Below are positions 8,382-15,597 of a stretch of DNA of 64,000 bases, piece after piece. Under the pieces are notes generated by a model, which was not told the DNA's origin, ran no database searches, and was given only the letters and a program-made list of their open reading frames with translations. Source of the DNA: Sporomusa ovata DSM 2662 (GTDB lineage: Bacteria > Bacillota > Negativicutes > Sporomusales > Sporomusaceae); the NCBI RefSeq assembly GCF_000445445.1, contig NZ_ASXP01000006.1, positions 124,001 to 188,000 on the forward strand, written 5' to 3'. The translations under genes and the position numbers were made by a program. The stretch's first letter is position 1. Each line of letters begins with the position of its first letter.

Positions 8382-8588
8382 TTACTTAGCATTAACTTTA
8401 TTTTTTCGACTCAAAGGTGGCATAAGCGTTGCCGACATTTTCTCGTAATCAACCATTGATATTCTTCCACATCTCACGCAAGGCACCGAAGCATGGCCCC
8501 TGGCGTCTGAGTATGCAAATACAAATTTCTTACTACATGCTGGACAGGGAATTATACCTTTAATATTCATCTTTATCATATCTTCCAT
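8382..8588 (-). CDS. Small zinc-ribbon protein (Com-like)
   Basis: The 68-residue product has two Cys pairs, CPAC near residue 16 and CVRCG near residue 38, separated by about 20 residues with a ribbon-like pattern (KKFVFAYSDARGHASVP). This matches small phage zinc ribbons such as Com of Mu-like phages, which bind RNA or partner proteins. The start could be the first ATG or the internal MNIKG methionine. It is the first gene of the leftward transcript from the divergent phage promoters. It is separated from the sigma-like gene by 240 bp that include the structured leader. Confidence 0.6.
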   Translation of the reverse strand: MEDMIKMNIKGIIPCPACSKKFVFAYSDARGHASVPCVRCGRISMVDYEKMSATLMPPLSRKNKVNAK

Positions 8589-8754
8589 TATCGTCCTTCC
8601 TGTTATTAATCCGAATTGAATACTATCTTGGAACCCAACTGGAAGTGATTCGATACAAGCCCAACACTAAGTTTGGCACCGTTATGTAACACCCAAACTA
8701 AACATCTCCTATCTGTGCGCCGTTTTTAGATAACATAATAAGTTTCATTTGTTT

Positions 8755-8970
8755 ATGATTATACTGTCCCAAATCATATCCAGTCAACTGGTAATATGTT
8801 CTTTTGTATCTGTACTAACTAACATGGTATACTAACTATGTAAATTTTATTTAACCCGTAAAACCCTCATGATTTTTGTTGAAATTATACTGTTTTATGC
8901 TATAATCGTCAATTGGTAATATGTTCTTTACACTTACATCAGTTACTGTGATATACTTACTTTATGTTAA
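8755..8970. promoter_or_regulatory. Prophage control region: duplicated leftward promoters with operators, plus rightward repressor promoter
   Basis: A block of about 90 bp is imperfectly duplicated. Each copy has a leftward promoter read on the minus strand. The first is TTGACT (8787-8782), 18 nt, TATAAT (8763-8758). The second is TTGACG (8912-8907), 17 nt, TATAAT (8889-8884). The -35 box of each touches an identical element, AAAGAACATATTACCA (ending at 8804 and 8929). A rightward promoter, TTGAAA (8879-8884), 16 nt, TATAAT (8901-8906), serves the XRE gene and overlaps the second copy. This is the layout of a temperate-phage switch: the repressor binding the repeated element would block leftward early transcription and control itself. 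Confidence 0.75.
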
Positions 8971-9001
8971 CTGTAATCAACCATGAAAGGGGTCTGGATT
9001 A

Positions 9002-9367
9002 ATGAATTTTCTTGGCGATAAACTCAAAAAACTCCGCAAGGCTAAGCAGCTAACTATGCTGCAACTTTCAAGATTGACAGGTATTAAGCAAAGCACTCTT
9101 TCGCTTTACGAAAATAACAAGCAAACCCCTTCTCAGGAAACAGTTGTAAAACTTTCCAAGGCCTTAAATGTCGATTCGTATTATTTCTACCTAGATAGAG
9201 CTATGTTACTTTCAGAGCAAATTTTTGATCCGGAAATACCTAACCCTAAAACTCCTTACATTGTATTAGCAGAACGCGCTGAAGATATGGGTTTTCCTAT
9301 TGAAATGCTTAGAGCAATAATTAATTCGTGGGAAAAAATCGAAAGAAAAAAGCAGGAAAAGCCTTAG
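9002..9367 (+). CDS. XRE-family prophage repressor
   Basis: The 121-residue protein opens with a classic Cro/CI-type helix-turn-helix (LKKLRKAKQLTMLQLSRLTG, then IKQSTLSLYENNKQTPS, residues 6-45). The C-terminal part is short and helical, without a LexA-like protease domain, so induction by self-cleavage is not expected. An AAAGGGG ribosome binding site precedes the ATG. It is divergent from the leftward phage operon and follows its own promoter in the duplicated control region, so it is the likely lysogeny repressor. Its stop overlaps by 4 nt the stop of a convergent 55-residue ORF. Confidence 0.85.
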   Translation: MNFLGDKLKKLRKAKQLTMLQLSRLTGIKQSTLSLYENNKQTPSQETVVKLSKALNVDSYYFYLDRAMLLSEQIFDPEIPNPKTPYIVLAERAEDMGFPIEMLRAIINSWEKIERKKQEKP

Positions 9368-9531
9368 ACTTTTCCTGCTTCTTTTCGAATTGCATCAATT
9401 AAGGAATCGATATCCACTTTTGGAGGCAATTCTTGGCTGTCCTTATAATAAATATCAAATCGATCTAAGTTACTTAGCGCACCTTTCGTTAGCCCCTCTT
9501 GGGTTAAATCAGTTATATAATTAGGTCGCAT
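9364..9531 (-). CDS. Small protein of unknown function, 55 residues
   Basis: The frame starts at ATG 9531 inside the 3' end of the upstream 146-residue gene (19-nt overlap) and ends inside the stop region of the convergent repressor gene. The product (MRPNYITDLTQEGLT...) contains FDIYYKDSQELPPKVDIDSLIDAI. This weakly resembles FDIFYKNEISYDFNTPTEEQI of its neighbour, so the two may be related small domains. There is no clear ribosome binding site, and translation would rely on coupling. No family is recognised. Confidence 0.45.
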   Translation of the reverse strand: MRPNYITDLTQEGLTKGALSNLDRFDIYYKDSQELPPKVDIDSLIDAIRKEAGKV

Positions 9532-9953
9532 ACAATAGCATTATTTTCAGGCATCAAAATCCATTTATTATCACCAACGGGCCGGTAGAATACTTGAAAT
9601 GGCACTCCCGGCTCACTTAACTTCTGAATTGTAATCTGGCTTGCGTTATTTATGGCATACGAAATTTGTTCTTCGGTTGGAGTATTGAAATCATAAGAAA
9701 TTTCATTTTTATAAAAGATATCGAAATGTTCCATGGTCCAAATTAGGTTTTCTTCGATCGCTTGCTTAAGAAATCCTAGAATAAAGGTTTCGTTGCAAAT
9801 GATGTCGCCTTGGAATACCTTTTTAAATTCAAATACGCCGCGTACATTTCGAAAGTATAAGCGAAAAGATTCCTGTGGTATTTCGATCAATATATCACCC
9901 TCTCTTCTTTTATATTTTTGCAACACCTTATTATTATAGGCACACCACAGCAT
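9513..9953 (-). CDS. Hypothetical protein at the phage/host boundary
   Basis: The 146-residue protein is rich in aromatic and acidic residues, with no signal peptide or membrane segment. I recognise no domain. The start is uncertain. ATG 9953 has a poor ribosome binding site, while a TTG at 9890 is preceded by AGAGGGTGAT and would give 125 residues. It lies between the phage repressor and the host DUF503 gene and reads leftward. It may be a superinfection-exclusion-type or other lysogenic accessory gene, but that is only positional reasoning. Confidence 0.5.
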   Translation of the reverse strand: MLWCAYNNKVLQKYKRREGDILIEIPQESFRLYFRNVRGVFEFKKVFQGDIICNETFILGFLKQAIEENLIWTMEHFDIFYKNEISYDFNTPTEEQISYAINNASQITIQKLSEPGVPFQVFYRPVGDNKWILMPENNAIVCDLII

Positions 9954-10014
9954 TATATTCTTGATAATAATTGATGGTAAATTTTTGTTAACCTACTCTT
10001 TAGATCTATACTTT

Positions 10015-10296
10015 TCAAACATATTCCGTAAAAAACTCAACTGTTTCAACTTCTCCGTAATCGTCAATCATATTGCGTATAAGGTTAATTTGTTTTTCAA
10101 GCATAACTTTGTCAGCGCTTACCATAGCCACACCAATAACGGCTCGCTGCCAAGTATCCTGATAGCCCGTTTCGGCAACCGAAGCATTAACGCGTGACCG
10201 AATGCGCTGAATAATGCTTTTGACTATCTGCCGTTTTCCCTTTAATGAACCGACACCCGGCAAATATATTTCGATAGAGCAAATTACTACATGCAT
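10015..10296 (-). CDS. DUF503 family protein (YlxP-like)
   Basis: The 93-residue protein matches DUF503 in length and pattern: VICSIEIYLPGVGSLKGKRQIVKSI at the start, RVNASVAE in the middle and GVAMVSADKV before the final helix. In many Firmicutes the homologue is encoded in the nusA-infB-rbfA region and is linked to ribosome work. Here it stands outside that operon. It directly follows the YjbQ gene with no gap, so the two are probably co-transcribed. It is the first clear host gene right of the prophage. Confidence 0.85.
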   Translation of the reverse strand: MHVVICSIEIYLPGVGSLKGKRQIVKSIIQRIRSRVNASVAETGYQDTWQRAVIGVAMVSADKVMLEKQINLIRNMIDDYGEVETVEFFTEYV

Positions 10297-10686
10297 TTAT
10301 ACACCAACAATCTGAACAAAAACTTTCCGGGTACGCGATCCATCAAATTCACAAAAGTAGATTCCCTGCCATGTACCCAGCAACAAATTATTGTCCACAA
10401 CCGGTACGCTAATGGAGCAACCTACCAGCGAGCTTTTCACATGAGCAGGAGAATTTCCCTCCATGTGGCGAAATGGAAGTTTGGGAACCATATCGTTAAG
10501 CGCAGCCAGCATGTCAGTAACCACATCCGGATCGGCATTTTCATTGATCGTTACACCTGCTGTAGTGTGAGACACAAATACTTGGCAAATCCCCTGCCGA
10601 ATCTGACTACATTTTACCACTTCCTTGACCTTGGCTGTTATATCAATAAAACCTTCCTTCGAAGTATCCAGATAAAATTGCTCCAT
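10297..10686 (-). CDS. yjbQ: YjbQ/UPF0047 family protein
   Basis: About 129 residues with the hallmark FVSHTTAGVTINENADPDV, the core SPAHVKSSLVG and LGTWQGIYFCEFDG. These contain the conserved His and Asp residues of the UPF0047 (secondary thiamine-phosphate synthase) fold. The family has weak thiamine-phosphate synthase activity, but its main role is unsettled. I chose ATG 10686 because an AGAGGTGG site lies 5 nt upstream; a GTG at 10695 would place that site inside the gene. It is divergent from the DUF523 gene. Confidence 0.88.
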   Translation of the reverse strand: MEQFYLDTSKEGFIDITAKVKEVVKCSQIRQGICQVFVSHTTAGVTINENADPDVVTDMLAALNDMVPKLPFRHMEGNSPAHVKSSLVGCSISVPVVDNNLLLGTWQGIYFCEFDGSRTRKVFVQIVGV

Positions 10687-10741
10687 GACTTCCACCTCTT
10701 ATTTTGTCTACTATTAAAAATTCAGGAAAGAATGTGATTAT

Positions 10742-11215
10742 ATGATTCTTGTAAGTGCTTGCCTTCTCGGCCATCGCACAAGATACGACGGCGGTTCCAA
10801 TGACATAGCATTGCTTATGGAACAAGCTAACCATACTCAATTTATCACCTTTTGCCCAGAGATAATGGGAGGATTGCCTACCCCTCGACCCGCTGCAGAA
10901 ATTACTTCAGGTTCTGGCGATGATGTACTTATTGGGCAGAGTACGGTTCTCGACAAAAACGGAAAGGATGTTACCTCTTTTTTTATTTGTGGTGCCGAAA
11001 AAAGTGCTCAGCTAACAGAGAAATATAACATTACTGCGGCTATACTAAAGCAACGTAGTCCATCATGTGGTAGCCTCAAAATTTATGATGGTACTTTTAG
11101 CCACCGAACCAAACCAGGCATGGGGGTAACGGCAGCTATGCTGCATAAATTAGGTATTCCTTTATATTCTGAAGAAGATATTACACCAGAGCAACTGCAA
11201 AAACTTCTCAAGTAG
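10742..11215 (+). CDS. DUF523 family protein
   Basis: The 157-residue protein shows the DUF523 signature: ILVSACLLGHRTRYDGG at the N-terminus, FCPEIMGGLPTPRP in the middle, and ILKQRSPSCG with GMGVTAAML near the end. The conserved Cys in SACLLG, FCPE and SPSCG suggest a metal or redox role, but no function is established. The length is normal for the single-domain form. It reads away from the yjbQ-DUF503 pair and shares their intergenic promoter region. Confidence 0.88.
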   Translation: MILVSACLLGHRTRYDGGSNDIALLMEQANHTQFITFCPEIMGGLPTPRPAAEITSGSGDDVLIGQSTVLDKNGKDVTSFFICGAEKSAQLTEKYNITAAILKQRSPSCGSLKIYDGTFSHRTKPGMGVTAAMLHKLGIPLYSEEDITPEQLQKLLK

Positions 11216-11241
11216 ATATCCACTCATGAAATTTGCCAAAT

Positions 11242-11269
11242 TTGACTAAATACACTATACTGATATTAT
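11242..11269 (+). promoter_or_regulatory. Sigma-A-type promoter for the 11286 gene
   Basis: TTGACT at 11242-11247, a 16-nt spacer and TATTAT at 11264-11269 form a good housekeeping promoter. It lies just ahead of an AGGAGGTG ribosome binding site and ATG 11286, which shows that the small ORF downstream is meant to be expressed. Confidence 0.6.
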
Positions 11270-11285
11270 CATAGGAGGTGTCGCC

Positions 11286-11624
11286 ATGTCCAAAAGTAAA
11301 AAAACAATAAAATGTGGAACCATTAATCCGAACATATTTAAAATTGCCGGTAAACCAAACCGAGCGATGACCCCAGAAGTCAAACTGGCTCCTGTCTGGG
11401 TCGACCGAAAAAATGACTACAGGCGCCATAAAGAAAAACAAAAAATCCGTCGTTATTCCGATGAATATGGAATACGGCGGATTTTTTTGTTATCCTTACC
11501 GGCAATACATCATGTGTACTGCATTAACGATGCTACGCACCCAAACATTGTCCACCAAACCCAAAACCGGCAGAAGGCAAAAAAAATTACCCAGCTTAGT
11601 GCTGAGCCAAAGAAAGTGAATTAA
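11286..11624 (+). CDS. Small basic protein, probably read-through-extended; function unknown
   Basis: An AGGAGGTG site 7 nt before ATG 11286 and the promoter at 11242 support a real gene. The first 52 residues (MSKSKKTIKCGTINPNIF... to HKEKQK) are basic and gene-like. The open frame then runs through a strong transcription terminator (11441-11487) and into a dispersed repeat (11581-11606), giving 112 residues in all. Most likely the original gene ended just before the terminator and its stop codon has been lost. I recognise no family. The 3' half should not be trusted as protein. Confidence 0.45.
   Translation: MSKSKKTIKCGTINPNIFKIAGKPNRAMTPEVKLAPVWVDRKNDYRRHKEKQKIRRYSDEYGIRRIFLLSLPAIHHVYCINDATHPNIVHQTQNRQKAKKITQLSAEPKKVN
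11441..11487 (+). terminator. Rho-independent terminator inside the 11286 frame
   Basis: AATCCGTCG..ATTCC pairs with GGAAT..CGGCGGATT around a 9-nt loop and is followed by seven T. It has A and T tracts on both sides, so it could act in either direction. Confidence 0.75.
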
Positions 11625-11824
11625 ATTTGACAGCTAAATTATATATTTTCATGTTTGTAATATCAATCATGCTATACTTTTTTAAACTTTATCTTTTAGT
11701 TCAATTCATACTATTTTTAGCTCTTGTTACATTGGCACTGGCTGTAGCTCGTGCTTTTTTTAATACTACTACATATGAGTCGGTCTATTTAAGCCCGGAG
11801 ATACTAAAAGTAATTTATAGTTAA
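11581..11824 (+). pseudogene. Decayed LysM-domain small membrane protein, copy A
   Basis: The repeat core AAAAAATTACCCAGCTTAG (11581) is followed by a TTG-started frame at 11627. The frame encodes a membrane helix (IFMFVISIMLYFFKLYLLVQFILFLALVTLA region) and then YESVYL. Straight after this the next reading frame gives KPGDT, the first strand of a LysM domain, before stopping. The LysM domain is therefore shifted out of frame and truncated. The copy at 22063-22364 shows what the rest would look like. The original product would be a small, N-terminally anchored, peptidoglycan-binding protein of the YneA type. Confidence 0.65.
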
Positions 11825-11881
11825 ATCACAAAGTAATATCATCAAAGAACATTTCTTGTTCATTTTTATATTTAATTTTTA

Positions 11882-12250
11882 TTAAGTGTATAGTTTCAAA
11901 AACGTCTCCAGGAACCTTTCTCTAGTAAATGGTTTTATTATATATCCGTTTACTCCGAATCCCATAGCTATCTTTACTGTCCGTATATCATTTTTTGAAC
12001 TACATACAATAATTTTAGACTCATGAGACAATAGTGTCATATCCTTCAGGATATGTAAGCCCTCCTGCCGGGGCATGGACACGTCAACTGTAATAATGTC
12101 ATACTTAGTGCTTTGGGGTAGTCTTTTTATTCTATTGATTGCTCCTATACCGGTTTCCGATTCGTCAATCTTCTCTATGCCTATTTCTCTAAGGTGAGAT
12201 CTAATTGTCTCCCGGCATGTTTCTGAATAATCAACTACCAATACACGCAT
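11882..12250 (-). CDS. CheY-like single-domain response regulator
   Basis: The 122-residue receiver domain has the phospho-acceptor Asp in IITVDVSMP, a Ser in IIVCSSK in place of the usual Thr/Ser, and the invariant Lys in IIKPFT. The N-terminal acidic pair is reduced to VVDYSE (one Asp), which may weaken magnesium binding. It has no output domain, as in CheY. CheW and chemoreceptor genes lie 1-3 kb to the right on the same strand, so it may feed the chemotaxis system. A GGTGGGATTAC region supplies the ribosome binding site. Confidence 0.88.
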   Translation of the reverse strand: MRVLVVDYSETCRETIRSHLREIGIEKIDESETGIGAINRIKRLPQSTKYDIITVDVSMPRQEGLHILKDMTLLSHESKIIVCSSKNDIRTVKIAMGFGVNGYIIKPFTRERFLETFLKLYT

Positions 12251-12349
12251 GTAATCCCACCTGACTATTTAAAGATAAAGTCGTTTCAAAATAAGCCTGT
12301 TCATAAAAATAAGTCGCGCACATAGCGGACAAGCTTTTTTTCTGAGCAA

Positions 12350-12388
12350 GAGTAACCACCCTAGCAATCTGAGTTATGGTGGTTACTC
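12350..12388. repeat. 11-bp perfect inverted repeat
   Basis: GAGTAACCACC (12350-12360) and GGTGGTTACTC (12378-12388) form a strong stem with a 17-nt loop. It lies about 100 bp upstream of the CheY-like gene and is not followed by a clear T run, so it could be an operator or a remnant terminator. Confidence 0.55.
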
Positions 12389-12429
12389 TATATAGTATAT
12401 TTTATCAGATTTTAATTTTATGCCAATAA

Positions 12430-12870
12430 ATTTTTTAAATCCGGAACTTGCCTGACGCTTCTTGAAGGTTCATTGCCAAATTTAGCAATACTTGGCTGGA
12501 GGAGACGATTTCTTCCATAAAGCTTCTCCTCGTATAATAAGTTTTGTAAGCACGAATCCGCCATTGTTTACAAGACTTATTTTTTATTTCTTTAGTGGTT
12601 AGCAGGATACCCTGATGCTAAAATATTCTTATTGAATTTAGCAAAGGTAACGTCTTTTTCTCCTTGCAAAACCGTTGGGTTATTGCTCTAAAAGCATGAC
12701 GCCTGCCTTATTCATCAAATGCAGCTTACACAGATGTTGCATCTCTGGGCGAAAGCTTTCCAATACTTTCACAGATGAATGCTTATTATGCGAGGGTGCG
12801 GTCAGTGAATAAGATCAGGGTATTCCTTTTCTATCTTTCTTAATTCTTAGCCAGAATGGTGGGATCTTTT
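12430..12870 (+). other. Non-coding stretch left of the IS110 remnant, possibly its left end
   Basis: No gene is visible in these 440 bp. In the IS110 family a structured bridge RNA is encoded in the non-coding end next to the recombinase gene, and for the IS110 group that is the left end. This stretch is in the right place, but I could not define its borders or loops. Confidence 0.3.
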
Positions 12871-13075
12871 ATGAAGAAGGCGGATCTTCTTTCTACTTTG
12901 TTTGTGGGAATTGACGTAAGTTCCCATGAAAAACGTCGTTTGCGCTATTGATTATGAAGCCCAAAAGCTGTTACGGTTTTCTGTACAAAATAACCAACCT
13001 GGTGCGGTTCAAATGGCTACAAAACTTCAGGAATTTCTTTCTGGAAATCAGGATGTTAACCGGTTAGTCATATAT
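12871..13075 (+). pseudogene. IS110-family transposase N-terminal remnant, frameshifted
   Basis: ATG 12871 opens MKKADLLSTLFVGIDVSSHE, the start of the DEDD catalytic domain of IS110-type recombinases (first Asp in GIDV). About 54 nt in, a run of A has shifted the frame. The continuation (NVVCAIDYEAQKLL... to FLSGNQDVNRLV) is readable one frame over, after which similarity to a transposase ends. The rest of the roughly 400-residue enzyme, including the Tnp_20 domain, is absent. The element is dead. Confidence 0.7.
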
Positions 13076-13262
13076 AATTGGAAACAATTTTATATCATTA
13101 AAGATAGTCATATATCTTTCGCTCCTTATTCTCGTAGAACAATAATAACTCCATTTCATAAATCGTATGAAAAGTAGGATTCCTTAAGCAAAATTTGTTG
13201 GATATTAAAATTATCGGTCGAAAGATGTCTGCCAATCAGTTTACAACTGCAAAATAGTTACA

Positions 13263-13298
13263 CCCCATAGGGTAGGCCTGCTACGGCTCCCTATGGGG
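13263..13298. terminator. Hairpin terminator between IS110 remnant and cheW
   Basis: CCCCATAGGG (13263-13272) pairs perfectly with CCCTATGGGG (13289-13298), followed by TTATTGTCGTTATTCT. The 10-bp GC-rich stem suits a terminator. It also lies downstream of the leftward cheW gene. Confidence 0.65.
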
Positions 13299-13492
13299 TT
13301 ATTGTCGTTATTCTATAATATTAATATTTCGTTGGAAGTGATTTGTACTGAAAAGTCACCTTTACTCGTCCATAATAATAGGAGCATTATCCCTATAGCC
13401 TAACTCACAAAAGCATATATACCTTTTCTTAAACACATGCCAATATATATCCATGAGGCTTTGAGGAATAATCTTTCTGAATTTTTTGCTAG

Positions 13493-13978
13493 TCAAGAGG
13501 AAATTGCCAAATCAGATAATTTTACCAACGGAGTTTCTATCGCAGAACTATCTGCCGTAAGTAGTTGAATAGGATCTAGCATAATAATCATACGTTCGCC
13601 AACTTTGGCAATTCCTTTTATGTAACTTACATTTAGACTGCTAGCTAGAGCGGGGGCCGGTTGCAGTTCCTCTTCGTTAAAGTGCACAATATCTGTTACT
13701 TCATCGACAATACAACCGACAACTTGTCCATCTACATTTAACATGATAAATTTACTGTCTTCCGCATCAATCATTTCCGCTAATCCAAATTTATTACGTA
13801 AGTTAAAGATATAGTTTACTTGACCGCGAAGATTAATCATGCCTTCGATTATGCGGGAAAGTCCGGGAACCTTTTGTATTTTATATTTTTGGGCGCGTAA
13901 TATGCCATTAACAGTTAGTGCATCAATGCCATATTCACTACCATCAATCTCGAAAATGACTATCTGGCTGATTGCCAT
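13493..13978 (-). CDS. cheW: Chemotaxis coupling protein CheW
   Basis: The 161-residue protein is a single CheW domain: VIFEIDGSEYGIDALTVNGILR, VPGLSRIIEGMINLRGQVNYIFNLRNKFG and VGCIVDEVTDIVHF are all typical. It links chemoreceptor tips to the CheA kinase in the cytoplasmic array. The C-terminal extension after the domain is slight. It lies 26 bp downstream of the soluble chemoreceptor gene on the same strand, so receptor and coupling protein are probably made together. No cheA is visible in the window. Confidence 0.93.
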   Translation of the reverse strand: MAISQIVIFEIDGSEYGIDALTVNGILRAQKYKIQKVPGLSRIIEGMINLRGQVNYIFNLRNKFGLAEMIDAEDSKFIMLNVDGQVVGCIVDEVTDIVHFNEEELQPAPALASSLNVSYIKGIAKVGERMIIMLDPIQLLTADSSAIETPLVKLSDLAISS

Positions 13979-14004
13979 TAGCGTATTCCTCCTTCCGTAT
14001 TAGA

Positions 14005-15063
14005 TCAGGTTTCATTGGCCAAATCGGTTAGCTGTTCTGTTATACTAGTAATCTCCTCTACACTCGCTGTTATTTCTTGGATAGCGGCTGCTTGTTGTTC
14101 AACAGTTAGCGCAGTTTCGCTGCCCATAGCAACTGTACGGTCAACAGAAGTCCTTATTAAAGTAGTAAACTCTTTAATTTTTCCAACCGTTGCTTTGGAA
14201 TCAGCCGATAGTTTTCTGATTTCTTGCGCTACAACTCCGAAACCTAATCCCGCTTCTCCTGCTCTGGCTGCCTCAATGGCTGCATTCAACCCTAAGAGGC
14301 GGGTTTCGTCGGCAATCTCTTTGATTAGATCCATAACACCGTTAATTTCACCAGTAACGGAGCTTACTTTGCCTATTTCAGTATTTAAATTGACCTGATT
14401 GTCACTTACACTACCTGCGGAGGCAGCTAATTCCTCCATGGTGGCAGAAATCTGATGCAGGCTATCATCTAGTACCATGGCTACTGATTTTAGTTTTAGA
14501 TGCTGATAAGCATTCTTTGACATATTATTAGCAACCGTGTAAAGAACGTTTGCTGCCGCTTCAATACTCTCTCTCGATAGAATCCGAACTTCCTTAGCCA
14601 CTTCAACGTATCCGTCACCATCAACACCTATTTCACTTGCAATTCTTCTATATTTGCCTTCTTCTGGACTAGCCGTAAGAACTTGTCCACCTAAAATTGT
14701 ACCAAGTATTTTACCTTCAACCATGATGGGCGCAGCAAAGTCAATCAAGCCTGCATGGCATTCATATATAACAGGCTTACCAGTTCGTACAGCCTCTTCC
14801 CCGCCCTTGCGGTGAGATTCTTCACAACGTTTATCGCCGCATTCGGTGGAATGAGTAAAATCCATACAGAATCGAGTATAACAACTTGGATTGGTAACTG
14901 GCTTCCCATCAGGATCAACGGTCACGCTAGCTACACCGACTCCCTTTGCGAAATCATCCTGAAATTTTTGCAGAAAATCAATATTAATTACATCGGTTAG
15001 TTTGAGTGTGGATAAATTCACTTCGTGACCATTGGCTTTGTCTTGTGTCCCTAGACGGCTCAT
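14005..15063 (-). CDS. Soluble chemoreceptor with N-terminal PocR sensory domain
   Basis: No membrane segment is present in the 352 residues. Residues 20-185 form a PocR-type domain with conserved Cys (CYTRFCMDFTHSTECGDKRCEESH, then IYECHAGLIDFAAPIM). Such domains bind small organic ligands or a metal. Residues 195-350 form a shortened methyl-accepting signalling hairpin with the tip LLGLNAAIEAARAGEAG. It is a cytoplasmic receptor that probably monitors a metabolite, possibly related to C1 or diol metabolism as for PocR; that link is inferred. It is co-transcribed with cheW downstream. Confidence 0.88.
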   Translation of the reverse strand: MSRLGTQDKANGHEVNLSTLKLTDVINIDFLQKFQDDFAKGVGVASVTVDPDGKPVTNPSCYTRFCMDFTHSTECGDKRCEESHRKGGEEAVRTGKPVIYECHAGLIDFAAPIMVEGKILGTILGGQVLTASPEEGKYRRIASEIGVDGDGYVEVAKEVRILSRESIEAAANVLYTVANNMSKNAYQHLKLKSVAMVLDDSLHQISATMEELAASAGSVSDNQVNLNTEIGKVSSVTGEINGVMDLIKEIADETRLLGLNAAIEAARAGEAGLGFGVVAQEIRKLSADSKATVGKIKEFTTLIRTSVDRTVAMGSETALTVEQQAAAIQEITASVEEITSITEQLTDLANET

Positions 15064-15597
15064 GTAAATTCCTCCTAATATTTTTCTATTGAACAGAATC
15101 CTTCATTGTATTTAATTGAAAGATTATTCTTAGATAACCGCTCCCCGTTAAACATTTAATATCTCCCTATACCAATCATATAGCAAGAAGCGTGCCAAAG
15201 GCAGTTATTACCTTTATCGCCGATTATTCAAAATGCGAATCTCTGGAAGACCAGACACCATTCATCATTATTGCCAATCTTATCTTTATATCTCTAATGT
15301 TTTTAGTTTGATATCTTTATACAAAAACTGCACTACTATGCAACTTTTGTTATGAAATATTTGGTGAAGCTACTTCCCAAGATGTGTTTAAAAAAACTCC
15401 CTTTGCAAAATTGGAGAGGGAGTGGCTATGTTATTTTCCTCGACTATTTTTACTTACACCCACACTTATGCTCAGAAAGTCTAATCGAAGCACAAATCTT
15501 TTCAGTTGGTTATATTGACATCCGCAACTATCGGAAAACAAATTGTATAATGGAGATATGAAAATTATTTTGATAAAGTTAGAAGGTGGATGATAGG
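15064..15597. other. Gene-poor 530-bp stretch with one hairpin
   Basis: It contains the promoter side of the chemoreceptor gene on the left and the cyclodeaminase pseudogene on the right. ACTCCCT (15396-15402) and AGGGAGT (15417-15423) form a small stem. I see no convincing coding sequence. Confidence 0.4.

Noticed and set aside
9513..9953. Toxin-antitoxin pair with the 55-residue gene
   Set aside because: No toxin or antitoxin motif is visible, and the gene order with overlap alone is not enough.
11413..11619. Alternative 68-residue frame overlapping the terminator
   Set aside because: No ribosome binding site, and most of it is terminator and repeat DNA.
15352..15561. 69-codon frame upstream of the cyclodeaminase remnant
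   Set aside because: No ribosome binding site, unusual composition, and it overlaps a hairpin.
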